A DNA stretch of 45,414 nucleotides, taken from Sulfurimonas sp. Its GTDB lineage: Bacteria; Campylobacterota; Campylobacteria; Campylobacterales; Sulfurimonadaceae. Numbering within the stretch: position 1 is the first letter of the stretch; each line of letters opens with the position of its first letter. Under the pieces are notes generated by a model. It had not been told where the DNA came from. It ran no database searches and saw nothing but the letters and a program-made list of their open reading frames with translations. Of the stretch, positions 16,586 to 25,536 are shown one piece after another. The stretch is taken from the NCBI GenBank assembly GCA_013791885.1, contig VMSZ01000062.1, positions 1-45,414 on the forward strand. Direction: 5' to 3'. The translations under genes and the position numbers were made by a program.

Positions 16586-17337
16586 AACGCAAGTTTCTCC
16601 CCTATTGTTCCACTCCATGAGAACTCCTGAAAAATATTCTCAAAAGTAGCATCAAAATCCGCTTGAAGCACTAACTCTTCATTTGTATAGGGATGTTTTA
16701 TAGAGAGTGAATTTGAATGCAGCAAGAGTCTATGACATCCATATTTTTCCCGTATCAGTTTATTGTGCTCGCCTCTTCCATAATTTGTATCGCCTAAAAT
16801 ATGATGTGAGATATGTTTCATATGACGTCTGAGTTGATGTTTTCTTCCAGTTTTTGGAAAAAGCTGTACTAGTGAATAGCGTGTTTTTTCATACCTTCCA
16901 AGAGGCAGATCGAGTTCTACATGAGCAAGCGTTCTGTAAGCCGTAACTGCTTCTTCAGGTTCTTTGTCCTGCACTGCGTTTTTGTCTGTCATCTTGTCGA
17001 GTTTGACACTCAGAGCATAATCAATAAGACCGCTTTCTTCGGTATATCCTCGCACCACTGCAAGGTAAGATTTTTTAATCGTGTGCGCAAAGAACTGCTC
17101 GCCCAAAAGCTTTGCAGTATGGCTGTCAAGGGCAAAAAGAAGTACTCCGGAAGTTGGTTTGTCAAGTCTGTGTACAGGATAGACCCACTGCCCTATCTGA
17201 TCGCGCAGCATGGCCATCGCAAAATAAATCTCATCTTTATCTATCATCGATTTATGAACCAAAAGCCCGCTTGGCTTGTTGATTGCAACGAGATATTCGT
17301 CTTGGTATAAAATTTCTAGTTTATAATTATTCCACAT
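16582..17337 (-). CDS. truC: tRNA pseudouridine synthase, RluA family, TruC-like
   Basis: A 251-residue pseudouridine synthase without an S4 domain. Catalytic D59 lies in H-R-L-D-K-P-T-S-G-V-L-L. The C-terminal part has T-G-R-K-H-Q-L-R-R-H-M-K-H and H-H-I-L-G-D-T-N-Y-G-R-G-x-H-N, which is diagnostic of TruC (tRNA uridine 65) rather than RluA/C/D. The start at 17337 lies only 24 bp from the divergent cupin gene start, so the promoters overlap. Confidence 0.88.
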   Translation of the reverse strand: MWNNYKLEILYQDEYLVAINKPSGLLVHKSMIDKDEIYFAMAMLRDQIGQWVYPVHRLDKPTSGVLLFALDSHTAKLLGEQFFAHTIKKSYLAVVRGYTEESGLIDYALSVKLDKMTDKNAVQDKEPEEAVTAYRTLAHVELDLPLGRYEKTRYSLVQLFPKTGRKHQLRRHMKHISHHILGDTNYGRGEHNKLIREKYGCHRLLLHSNSLSIKHPYTNEELVLQADFDATFENIFQEFSWSGTIGEKLAF

Positions 17338-17361
17338 CAGAAATTTTACTATAATACCCTT

Positions 17362-17676
17362 ATGAAAAAAGCCAATTTATTTGAAAACATTCCAACTAAT
17401 CTTAAAGAAGAACTCTTTGAAGAGATACTCAGTTCAAAAAATGTAACAATAGAGAGAATAGTCTCCAAAGGACACAGCTCACCAAAAAGCGGCTGGTACG
17501 ACCAAAAAAGTAATGAATGGGTTATGGTTTTACAAGGAGAAGCGATTATTGCATTTGAGAGTGAAGAAGTGCACCTAAACGCAGGAGATTACTGCAACAT
17601 TCCGGCTCACACAAAACATAAAGTTACGTGGACATTGCCTGAATGTGAAACTGTCTGGTTAGCGGTGCACTACTAA
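17362..17676 (+). CDS. Small cupin-domain protein
   Basis: A 104-residue single-domain cupin. The second half shows the barrel signature: E-W-V-M-V-L-Q-G-E-A-I-I-A-F (strand and turn), L-N-A-G-D-Y-C-N-I-P-A-H-T-K-H (metal-ligand region with His residues). The first cupin motif is degenerate (G-W-Y-D-Q-x-x-x-E-W), so metal binding is uncertain. Proteins of this kind are often stand-alone and of unknown substrate. It is divergent from truC and its stop codon lies inside a terminator stem. Confidence 0.8.
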   Translation: MKKANLFENIPTNLKEELFEEILSSKNVTIERIVSKGHSSPKSGWYDQKSNEWVMVLQGEAIIAFESEEVHLNAGDYCNIPAHTKHKVTWTLPECETVWLAVHY

Positions 17677-17712
17677 ACGCGGCTTATTTTGCGTCGCGTT
17701 TAGTAGTTTTTC
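17670..17712 (+). terminator. Intrinsic terminator of the cupin gene, embedded in two gene ends
   Basis: A 12-bp perfect stem (CTACTAAACGCG 17670-17681 with its complement 17695-17706) with a 13-nt loop, followed by a T-rich run on the + strand. The 5' arm includes the cupin stop region, and the 3' arm is coding sequence for the last residues of the convergent helicase gene. On the minus strand no T-run follows, so it should terminate mainly rightward transcription. Confidence 0.75.
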
Positions 17713-19012
17713 TTTTCTTTTTGGTTACCGGTTTTGCAAAGGACTTTGTCGGTGTTTTAGACTCTTGTTTTGGACGCGCATTCGATGAAGGTTTTTTTGC
17801 ATTCTTTCTCTGAAATTTTACTTCAGGTTTTTTATGCTCACTTTTGAGTTTAAGCTCGTCTTGGTCTTTACGTCTAATGGTTGGATCAGGCTCAAACCCT
17901 TCCACAACTTCTTGAGGAATTTTCATTCCTATAACTCTTTCAATGTCTCTAATATCAAATTTTTCATAGATATCTAAAAGTGAAATAGCCTCTCCATGAC
18001 GTCCTGCACGGCCAGTTCGCCCTACTCTATGCACATAATCTTCAGGTACTGAAGGAAGCTCGTAATTGATTACATAAGGGAGTTCTTCTATATCAAGTCC
18101 GCGTGATGCGATGTCTGTTGCAACCAACACCCGCAGTTCGCCTGCTTTAAACTGTTCAAGTGTTTTAAGTCTGTTTGCAAGTGTTTTGTCCCCATGAATA
18201 ACACCACATTTCAAACCGTCTTTTTTAAGTTCAAGAGCAAGCTCATCTGCACTTACTTTTGTTCTTGTAAAAACTAAAACCTGAGGAAAGTTACGTGAGC
18301 CTATGAGGTAAGCCAGAAGTGCCGCTTTTTTGTCAGTATCTACCATATATGCTACTTGGTTTATAGCATCTACGGTTGAATTTTTCTTTGATGTTTCAAT
18401 AAACGCAGGCTTTGTTAACACAAGTTTAGAAAGCTTTCTTACCTTATCACTGTATGTCGCTGCAAAAAGGAGTGTCTGGTGGCGTTTTGGAAGCAGTGTA
18501 TGCACTTTTCGTATATCTTTTGCAAAACCCATATCAAGCATTCTGTCTGCTTCATCGAGAACAAACATTTCAATTCCTGAAATATTGAGACCTTTTTCAG
18601 TAAGTTCCAAAAATCTGCCAGGTGTAGCGATGATAATATCCGTACCTTTTTTGAGAGCACGTTGTTGAGCTTCTAAATCTTTACCGCCGACTAAAATCTC
18701 ACACTGCACATGCATATGCTTAGAATAGTTTTTGATATCTTCAAATATTTGAATAGAAAGCTCACGCGTTGGGGAGAGAATAACCGCTTTGATGGCTCTA
18801 TCTTCCGAACTCTCTGAATTTCTTAGTCTCTGTAAGATAGGAAGTGCAAACGCAGCTGTTTTACCTGTTCCTGTTTGTGCAGTTGCAAAAATATCGCTTT
18901 TGGCCAATACCAAAGGAATAGCTCTCGCTTGTATAGCTGTAGGATGTTCATAACCCAATTCTTGAATAGCTTTTAGAAGTGGTTTGATTAACCCTAATTT
19001 TTCAAATGACAT
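17684..19012 (-). CDS. rhlE: DEAD-box RNA helicase, RhlE type
   Basis: A 442-residue ATP-dependent RNA helicase. Motifs in order: Q motif (P-T-A-I-Q, about 24-28), Walker A A-Q-T-G-T-G-K-T (45-52), P-T-R-E-L (81-85), D-E-A-D (153-156), motif III, then in the second RecA domain V-L-V-F-T-R-T, T-D-I-A-S-R-G-L-D and H-R-V-G-R-T-G-R. The last about 65 residues are a basic Lys/Arg/Ser/Pro-rich tail for RNA binding. Motif III, normally S-A-T, reads A-A-T (184-186), a change that in some family members affects coupling of ATP hydrolysis to unwinding. The likely role is rRNA or mRNA remodelling. Confidence 0.92.
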   Translation of the reverse strand: MSFEKLGLIKPLLKAIQELGYEHPTAIQARAIPLVLAKSDIFATAQTGTGKTAAFALPILQRLRNSESSEDRAIKAVILSPTRELSIQIFEDIKNYSKHMHVQCEILVGGKDLEAQQRALKKGTDIIIATPGRFLELTEKGLNISGIEMFVLDEADRMLDMGFAKDIRKVHTLLPKRHQTLLFAATYSDKVRKLSKLVLTKPAFIETSKKNSTVDAINQVAYMVDTDKKAALLAYLIGSRNFPQVLVFTRTKVSADELALELKKDGLKCGVIHGDKTLANRLKTLEQFKAGELRVLVATDIASRGLDIEELPYVINYELPSVPEDYVHRVGRTGRAGRHGEAISLLDIYEKFDIRDIERVIGMKIPQEVVEGFEPDPTIRRKDQDELKLKSEHKKPEVKFQRKNAKKPSSNARPKQESKTPTKSFAKPVTKKKRKTTKRDAK

Positions 19013-19151
19013 AATTGCTCTTTTTTAAATAATATGTGTAATTTTAGCATATAATTAGGGCATCTGCTTATTTATTTAGAGGGCAGCAAGTGCATTGAAC
19101 ACTTATTTGCTAAGATATAAGACTATGTAACTGATTTAAAAAAAATTAGAA

Positions 19152-19176
19152 TTATGTGATACTTATGTGATATAAT
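19152..19176 (+). promoter_or_regulatory. Promoter with tandem 11-bp repeat before the cyclic-di-GMP gene
   Basis: TTATGTGATA occurs at 19152-19161 and again at 19163-19172, an 11-bp period that puts both copies on one face of the helix. The second copy runs into TATAAT (19171-19176), a good extended -10 element. Transcription would start about 19183, giving a leader of about 35 nt before the TTG start. The repeat is a candidate operator. The rest of the 205-bp gap holds an imperfect hairpin near 19085-19111 and no gene. Confidence 0.55.
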
Positions 19177-19217
19177 TCCAGACTAAATTTTTTGGGTGAA
19201 AGAAAGGAGCTGTATAA

Positions 19218-21461
19218 TTGCTAGAACTACTAAAAACATATATACAGAAACTTCTTCTCATAGGCGTTACTAAAAACGACAGTGAGGCACTGAAATTACA
19301 GAAAATGTCTATAACCATCCTCCCGCTCATTATAGGTCCAGCCGGATTTATTTGGGGTTTAATCTACTTCTCGCTCGGTCATTATCAGGCAGGATTTATT
19401 CCTATGATACACACATTTGTATCTTTGCTTGGATTATTGCATTTTTACAAAACAAAAAATATCGTTTTCATTCAAAAATCACAGATGTTACTTACTCTTA
19501 TACTTCCTTTTGTACTTATGTGGTCTTTGGGCGGGTTCACACAAGGAAGCTTTGTTATGATTTGGGCATTTTTTGCCCCAATTGCTGCAATGATGCTAGA
19601 TAAAAGCTCAAAATCTTTTTGCTGGTTTTACTCATTCTTGGCACTTACAGTTTTTTCTACTCTTATAGACAAATGGCTTATTTTATACAATACAAATCCT
19701 GTTTCACAAGATGTTGTCGAAATATTCTTTTTACTCAATATCTCAGCTGCACTTTCGGGTGTGTATTTTTTAATAAAACACTTCATCAATGAAAATGACA
19801 AAAACTCAAACGAAAAACTTAATCTAAAAAATGAAGTCCTTAAAAACAGCACAAAACAACTTTTTGATAATCTCTCGTATTTGCAAAGCTATAAAGATAA
19901 TATAAACAAAAATCTTATCGTAACAAAAACAGATATAGACGGGAAAATAACTTTTGCAAATGAAAATTTTTATAAAATTTCGGGCTACACAGAAGAAGAA
20001 GTTCTAGGAAAAACGCACAATATAATAAGACATCCAAACAACAAAGATTCTCTTTACAAAAAACTATGGCAGACTATCTCTTCGAAAAAAACATGGCAGG
20101 GACGTATGCAAAACAGAGCAAAAGACGGCTCTACATATTGGATAGAAAGCACTATCTCCCCAATTTTAAATAGAGATGAAGAGATTGTGGAGTATGTCGC
20201 TATACGACACGACATTACAAAACTCATTCAGCATCAAGATGAGCTTACTAAAATGCTCTATTCAGACCAATTAACAGGATTGCCAAATAGAAATGCTCTT
20301 TTAAGAAAGCTTGAGGGCGATGAAAAATTTTCACTTATTCTTATCAATATAGACAGATTCAGTCATATCAACGACTTATATGGCGTTATATTTGGGAATG
20401 AAGTCTTATTTCACTTTAGCCGTATGCTGCAAGAAAAAACTATAGGCAATTTTAAATGTGAACTTTTCAGATTAAACGGTGATGAATTTGTTGTATTGCT
20501 TCATAATATAAGTCAGCCCGAACTCATTGAATATGCGAATAAACTTAAAGAAAAAATTTCAGCCCAGGCTCTCACAATAGATGCAGAAGAAATTTCACTG
20601 AACTTTTCCGTAGGGGTTTCATCTGAAGAAAACAGTACTCTTTTATCTACAGCAAATATGGCAATTAAAATAGCACGACGCGAATCAAAAGATATTGTTT
20701 TTTACAACAATGCTCTCTCTCTAAATAAAGAGTATGAAAACAATATTTTATGGATTAAAAAAATAAAAGATGCTATCAAGAATGATAGAATTGTTATGTT
20801 TTACCAAGAAATTGTAGATAATAAAAATGGCCCAACTAAAAAATATGAAACACTCATAAGGCTTGTAGATGAAGACGGGAAGATAATAAGTCCTTATTTC
20901 TTTTTAGAGATTGCTAAAAAAGCCAAGCTTTACAATGAGCTCACAAAGATAGTTATCAGAAAAAGTTTTGCAGCATTTGAAAACAATGCGCATGAGTTTT
21001 CAGTAAATATCACCATAGATGATATTATAAATGAAGATACAAGAGACTTTATATATTCATATATTCAAAATAATTCAGTGGCGAACAGAGTCACGTTTGA
21101 AATTGTCGAGAGTGAAAACATAGAAAACTTTGAAACAATAGAGCGATTTATAAATGTCGTAAAATCATTTGGATGCAAGATAGCTATTGATGATTTTGGT
21201 ACAGGATATTCTAACTTTGAGTACCTAATGAGGCTTCAGGCAGATTTCATTAAAATAGACGGAAGTATTATAAAAGAAATTTTACATGACAAAAAATCAG
21301 AACTCATCACTTCTGTTATAGTTGCGTTCGCCAAAGAAATGCACATCCAGGTAATCGGAGAGTTTGTCGAAAATAAAGAAATAAATGACAAACTGATACA
21401 GCTGGGTGTAAATAAATCCCAAGGGTACTATTTTCATAAACCTAGCGCAACACTCGACTAA
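19218..21461 (+). CDS. Membrane PAS-GGDEF-EAL cyclic-di-GMP protein
   Basis: A 747-residue sensor starting at TTG, with AAGGAG (19204-19209) 8 bp upstream. N-terminal membrane region with about five helices (30-190), short coiled coil, PAS domain (about 230-335, with N-x-x-F-x-x-I-S-G-Y and the H-P-N-N-K segment), GGDEF domain (about 340-500) and EAL domain (about 505-745). The GGDEF signature reads N-G-D-E-F (420-424) and there is no RxxD inhibitory site. The EAL domain keeps its key residues: E544 in E-T-L, N597, D658-D659 in D-D-F-G-T-G, K679 and the final Q-G-Y-Y-F. Phosphodiesterase activity is therefore likely; cyclase activity is doubtful. It may control motility or attachment. Confidence 0.9.
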   Translation: MLELLKTYIQKLLLIGVTKNDSEALKLQKMSITILPLIIGPAGFIWGLIYFSLGHYQAGFIPMIHTFVSLLGLLHFYKTKNIVFIQKSQMLLTLILPFVLMWSLGGFTQGSFVMIWAFFAPIAAMMLDKSSKSFCWFYSFLALTVFSTLIDKWLILYNTNPVSQDVVEIFFLLNISAALSGVYFLIKHFINENDKNSNEKLNLKNEVLKNSTKQLFDNLSYLQSYKDNINKNLIVTKTDIDGKITFANENFYKISGYTEEEVLGKTHNIIRHPNNKDSLYKKLWQTISSKKTWQGRMQNRAKDGSTYWIESTISPILNRDEEIVEYVAIRHDITKLIQHQDELTKMLYSDQLTGLPNRNALLRKLEGDEKFSLILINIDRFSHINDLYGVIFGNEVLFHFSRMLQEKTIGNFKCELFRLNGDEFVVLLHNISQPELIEYANKLKEKISAQALTIDAEEISLNFSVGVSSEENSTLLSTANMAIKIARRESKDIVFYNNALSLNKEYENNILWIKKIKDAIKNDRIVMFYQEIVDNKNGPTKKYETLIRLVDEDGKIISPYFFLEIAKKAKLYNELTKIVIRKSFAAFENNAHEFSVNITIDDIINEDTRDFIYSYIQNNSVANRVTFEIVESENIENFETIERFINVVKSFGCKIAIDDFGTGYSNFEYLMRLQADFIKIDGSIIKEILHDKKSELITSVIVAFAKEMHIQVIGEFVENKEINDKLIQLGVNKSQGYYFHKPSATLD

Positions 21462-21525
21462 CAAAACTTAATTATAAGTTCTTGCAAGATATAATCACAT
21501 TAGATTAACTAAGAGTATTGAAACG

Positions 21526-22011
21526 ATGAGAAAGACTTTAAAAAATACAAGTAACCACCCAAAGCTTAAAGCACTTATAGAGAAGTACAAGATACCGCCT
21601 GAGTACCTCTCTACAAATAGAAAGATGATCTCTCGCGCTGTTTTGCTTGGTCTGTTTATAGCTTTTATTCCTATGCCGTTTCAAATGCTAGCAGTTTTAG
21701 CATTTATACCATTTTTCAAATTCAATGTTCCTCTAGGACTGGCTATGTGTTGGCTGAGCAATCCGCTTACAATGCCGCCTATGTATTATGTAGAGTACTT
21801 AACTGGTAGTTTTGTTCTGGGGATGAAACCGGAGCCTGTAGAGATGACTCTGGACTGGTTTAGCCATAATCTAGACAATATCTTCATACCGCTCTATGTA
21901 GGTGCATCTCTCTACTCTATTTTTGGCTCACTGCTCGCTTACTGGGCAGTCAACCATTTTTGGAGATCATCTGTTCATAGAGATAAAAAACTCCATAGAG
22001 ACGATAGATAA
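21526..22011 (+). CDS. DUF2062 membrane protein
   Basis: A 161-residue protein with three hydrophobic segments (about 35-62, 70-90, 118-145). The DUF2062 pattern is visible: a G-L-F-I-A-F-I-P-M-P-F-Q-M segment, then N-V-P-L-G-L-A-x-x-W-L-S-N-P-L-T-M-P-P-M-Y-Y. The family is found in bacterial inner membranes, often near envelope genes, with no defined function. A TATAAT at 21490-21495 is a likely -10. It converges on lgt, with one base between the genes. Confidence 0.85.
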   Translation: MRKTLKNTSNHPKLKALIEKYKIPPEYLSTNRKMISRAVLLGLFIAFIPMPFQMLAVLAFIPFFKFNVPLGLAMCWLSNPLTMPPMYYVEYLTGSFVLGMKPEPVEMTLDWFSHNLDNIFIPLYVGASLYSIFGSLLAYWAVNHFWRSSVHRDKKLHRDDR

Positions 22012-22012
22012 T

Positions 22013-22837
22013 CTAAATTTTTACTTTTCTGCTTTTGGCATAAAAATAGACCCAAAGAATAACGCCAAGCAGACTCATACCTAAACTCATAACCTGTCCT
22101 TGCGTTATCATGTCACAGCAGACATAGCCTATTTGAGTATCTGGAGCACGGTAAATCTCTGCAATGGCTCTGAAAAGTCCATAACTTATTCCATAAATAA
22201 GTGCTAACTCTCCCGAGAATTTTTTATAGTTTCTGTAAATATATACAACTATAAAAACTCCAAACCCCTCAAGCATTGCTTCATACAGCTGAGAAGGATG
22301 TCTCAAAATTCCATCAACATAAATCCCCCAAGAAACGTCTGTCTCACGGCCAATCAGTTCCTGATTTAAAAAGTTTCCTATTCGCCCGAAAATAAACGCA
22401 AGAGGAATACTTATAGAAACTAAGTCCATAAGCACTCCAAAACTCTCTTTATAGCGTTTAGCGTAAAAATAAGTCCCAAGGACAAAACCGACAACTGCTC
22501 CATGATAGCTCATACCGCGGATTCCCACAAACTCACCATCTTTAAAAGGGTTAAATATCTGCCAAGGATGTGAGAGATAAAAAAGTGTATCTGTGTCATA
22601 GAACAGAATATAGCCGAGTCTTGCACCCAAAATAACGCCGATTTCTACATAAAAAAAGTAGATGTCCAGGTCAGGCTTGACCAAGGCTATCTTGTCGCGT
22701 TTAATAAAATATTTTCCAAGATACAGAGCACTTAAAAGTGCCAAAACATACATAATCCCATACCAATGTACGGGAATAGAAAAAACATGAAACGCTACAG
22801 GGTTAAAATGCTCATAAATATGATTCCAAAGCTCCAT
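22013..22837 (-). CDS. lgt: Prolipoprotein diacylglyceryl transferase
   Basis: A 274-residue polytopic inner-membrane enzyme, about seven helices, that attaches diacylglycerol to the lipobox Cys of prolipoproteins. Signatures: R-G-M-S-Y-H-G-A-V-V-G with the essential His, G-R-I-G-N-F-L-N-Q-E-L-I-G-R (the Lgt signature with its key Arg), and H-P-S-Q-L-Y-E-A. It is the third gene of a tight minus-strand operon, starting 6 bp after the Fe-S oxidoreductase stop. Confidence 0.96.
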   Translation of the reverse strand: MELWNHIYEHFNPVAFHVFSIPVHWYGIMYVLALLSALYLGKYFIKRDKIALVKPDLDIYFFYVEIGVILGARLGYILFYDTDTLFYLSHPWQIFNPFKDGEFVGIRGMSYHGAVVGFVLGTYFYAKRYKESFGVLMDLVSISIPLAFIFGRIGNFLNQELIGRETDVSWGIYVDGILRHPSQLYEAMLEGFGVFIVVYIYRNYKKFSGELALIYGISYGLFRAIAEIYRAPDTQIGYVCCDMITQGQVMSLGMSLLGVILWVYFYAKSRKVKI

Positions 22838-22843
22838 TAGCGT

Positions 22844-24127
22844 TTACTTTCTCAGAGCTTCGGCAATAAGCTCAATCGGGTTTTTGAATACCGTTTGAAC
22901 TCCCGCACCGTGCATAGAGTTATTTATCTGCATACGACACGCCGAACACTCCGCAGTTACAATGTCCGCACCCGTTTTTTCTATCATGGCAGCTTTTGGA
23001 ACACCTGCGGCTTTAGCAAAATGGTATTTTTCCGTCTGCATAGTTATTCCGCCAAATCCGCAACATGCGTTTGGATCGCTCATCTCCACTATCTTATAGT
23101 TTTGACGTACCAAATTTCTCGGTTCTTGGTAAATTCCCTGCATTTTTCTTGCATGACACGGGTCATGATAAGTGACAATTTTGGTATCTTTTTTCTTTGA
23201 AGCCAAAAGATGTTCCAAATGTGTGTGATTTTGCAGCCACTCTGTAGCCATAAAAATTTTGTTTTTAATTTTGAGTGCGCGCTCTTTCCATTCTGGCTGG
23301 TCATGAAAGAAGTGCTCATAATCAATCTTGAGCATTGCAGAACAGGTTGCTTCTGGAACAATAATGGCCTCAATCTCATCACCGAAACTCTCAAAGTATT
23401 TGATGTTGTGCTTTGCGTTTGCATCAACCGTGTCAAAATCACCGGTAAAATAGGCAGGTGCCGAGCAACACTTTTGGTCTTTTGCCAAAAATGCATCAAT
23501 CTCAAGCGCTTCTAAAATTTCTAGAAGTCCCTCTCCAATATCTTTATAGTTATAGTTCGCTAAACAGCCGATAAAAATCGCAACTTTTCTTTTGCCGCCA
23601 TTATTTATATTCTCTTGGTGAGAGTTCAAAAATGATGTTTTTCTTAAACTTGGAAGCAATCTGTCTGTTTTAATCATTGGAAGATTAAAACGCGAGTTCA
23701 TAGAATCTATTTCCGCTTTTATTTTAAAGCCGCAAGTCTGGAATGTATAGCCGAGTTTAAACGCAAGGTCATTGAGCCATCTGTGACGAAGCAACATAAA
23801 AAAGAGACGCTTATACCAGGCAATTCCAAATTTCTTGGCAATGTCTGAGCGGACCTGTTCTATAATCATATCTGTCGGAAGCGCTTTTGGGCAAACATCT
23901 ACACAGTTTGTGCATAAAAAACAGCTCTCGAAAATGTCTTTGGCGTTTTTATCTAATTCTAAATTACCCTTGTGGTATGCACCTAAAAGGTCAATAAATC
24001 CACGAGGAGAAGTTACCTCATCTGCGTTTACGTTGTGAATCGTACAGACAGGAATACATTTTCCGCACTTTACACAGGCATCACTTGTTTCACTGAAATT
24101 AAAAATTTCTTCTGGTTTTTTACTCAT
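22844..24127 (-). CDS. GlpC/GlcF/HdrD-like (Fe-S)-binding oxidoreductase subunit
   Basis: A 427-residue protein with two N-terminal [4Fe-4S] ferredoxin-type clusters (C18, C21, C24, C28 and C69, C72, C75, C79) and two CCG domains (K-C-C-S-A-P-A-Y-F-T-G and N-A-C-C-G-F-G-G, each preceded by its own Cys) as in GlpC, GlcF and HdrD. These subunits pass electrons between a dehydrogenase and quinone or other carriers. No flavin subunit is adjacent, so the electron donor is unknown. It starts 2 bp after the hemN stop; a hemN-glpC pairing is also seen in Helicobacter pylori, which suggests a role linked to HemN or a conserved operon only. Confidence 0.85.
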   Translation of the reverse strand: MSKKPEEIFNFSETSDACVKCGKCIPVCTIHNVNADEVTSPRGFIDLLGAYHKGNLELDKNAKDIFESCFLCTNCVDVCPKALPTDMIIEQVRSDIAKKFGIAWYKRLFFMLLRHRWLNDLAFKLGYTFQTCGFKIKAEIDSMNSRFNLPMIKTDRLLPSLRKTSFLNSHQENINNGGKRKVAIFIGCLANYNYKDIGEGLLEILEALEIDAFLAKDQKCCSAPAYFTGDFDTVDANAKHNIKYFESFGDEIEAIIVPEATCSAMLKIDYEHFFHDQPEWKERALKIKNKIFMATEWLQNHTHLEHLLASKKKDTKIVTYHDPCHARKMQGIYQEPRNLVRQNYKIVEMSDPNACCGFGGITMQTEKYHFAKAAGVPKAAMIEKTGADIVTAECSACRMQINNSMHGAGVQTVFKNPIELIAEALRK

Positions 24128-24129
24128 TG

Positions 24130-25497
24130 CTACACCGTTTTTGAAAATGTTTTAGAACTTGCCGCATGGCGTTTCATATAAGCGTCAAAAGGCATGGCGA
24201 TATTACGAATTAAAAGTGTCCCTGTCTCAGAACACGCTATGTGATTCTCATCCATAGTTAAAAGTTCTTCCGCCGCAAATGGTTTCAAAGCTTCAATTGC
24301 GTCTGCAAAATAAGTTTTAAAATCAATGTTGTAGAGCTTTTCAAATCTTTTTATATCAAGCTTGAAGTTGCTCATAAGTTCCATAATGACATATTGACGA
24401 ATCTGGTCATCTGCGTTTAGAACGACACCGCGTTCAAACGGAAGTTTTCCGGCATCAATGGCCGCTTCATACTCACTCATCTCTTTAAAATTTTGATTAT
24501 AACTGTCAACACCCTCGCCTATGGAAGTAAGGCCCACACCGATTAAATCGGCGCCGCCTTTTGTTGTGTAACCTTGAAAATTTCTATGCAGTTCACCTTT
24601 TTCGATGGCTTTAAAAAGTTCATCTTCAGGTTTTGCAAAGTGATCCATTCCTATCATTTTGTAGCCATGTGAAGTTAAAAAATCTATGGTGTACTGCATA
24701 ATATGAAGTTTTTCATCAGGAAGAGGCAGAGTCGTCTCATCAATTTTACGCATAGTTTTTTTCAGCCAAGGAACATGCGCGTAATTAAAGACTGCAAATC
24801 TGTCAGGGTTTAACGTAAGTGCTAGTGCCAAAGTCTCTTTAAAAGTCTCTAATGTTTGAAACGGGAGACCGTAAATAAGGTCAACATTCACAGAGTGCAT
24901 ATTGTATTTTCTTGCCAAATCCATCGCTGCTTTTGTCATCTCATAGGGCTGAACACGGTGCACGGCAATCTGAACTTTTTCGTTAAAATCCTGAATCCCG
25001 AAACTTACACGGTTAAAGCCGGCTTCGCTCATAACCTTCATCTGATCTTCGTCAATGTGGCGTGGGTCTATTTCACAACTTATCTCGGCATCTTTTACAA
25101 AATTCGGGAAGTAAGATTTAATCTCTTCAATAATTTCTTTGAGCTGAGGAGCAGAGAAAAAAGTCGGTGTTCCCCCGCCAAAGTGCATCTGTATCACTTC
25201 ACGTTTACAGTCTAAAAGTTTTGAAAGTATTTGTAATTCGCGTTTGAGATACTCCATATAACGCAGCATTTTGTCCTCTTTGGATGTAAATACGACATTG
25301 CATCCGCAAAAATAACAGGCATTGCGACAAAAAGGAAGATGGAAATAAAGGCTCAAAGGACGCTTGGCATCTTGATTTTGAAGTTTGTTGATGTAAGTGT
25401 CGTAGGCATACGAGTCACTAAATTCGAGAGCTGTCGGGTAACTTGTGTAACGCGGCCCCGGTTTGGAATACTTTGTAAATTTTGCAAAATCGAGCAT
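24130..25497 (-). CDS. hemN: Oxygen-independent coproporphyrinogen III oxidase
   Basis: A 455-residue radical SAM enzyme that decarboxylates coproporphyrinogen III to protoporphyrinogen IX without oxygen. The cluster motif C-R-N-A-C-Y-F-C-G-C gives C57, C61, C64 and the HemN-specific fourth Cys C66. The opening K-Y-x-x-P-G-P-R-Y-T-S-Y-P-T and the G-G-G-T-P-T-F motif are HemN-specific and separate it from HemW. Ribosome-binding site AAAGGA 6 bp before the ATG. It leads the operon hemN-Fe-S protein-lgt. The structured repeat copy B sits just upstream. Confidence 0.96.
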   Translation of the reverse strand: MLDFAKFTKYSKPGPRYTSYPTALEFSDSYAYDTYINKLQNQDAKRPLSLYFHLPFCRNACYFCGCNVVFTSKEDKMLRYMEYLKRELQILSKLLDCKREVIQMHFGGGTPTFFSAPQLKEIIEEIKSYFPNFVKDAEISCEIDPRHIDEDQMKVMSEAGFNRVSFGIQDFNEKVQIAVHRVQPYEMTKAAMDLARKYNMHSVNVDLIYGLPFQTLETFKETLALALTLNPDRFAVFNYAHVPWLKKTMRKIDETTLPLPDEKLHIMQYTIDFLTSHGYKMIGMDHFAKPEDELFKAIEKGELHRNFQGYTTKGGADLIGVGLTSIGEGVDSYNQNFKEMSEYEAAIDAGKLPFERGVVLNADDQIRQYVIMELMSNFKLDIKRFEKLYNIDFKTYFADAIEALKPFAAEELLTMDENHIACSETGTLLIRNIAMPFDAYMKRHAASSKTFSKTV

Positions 25498-25536
25498 TTT
25501 AATCCTTTATACCTTACAGAAAAGAACTTTCTAAGG

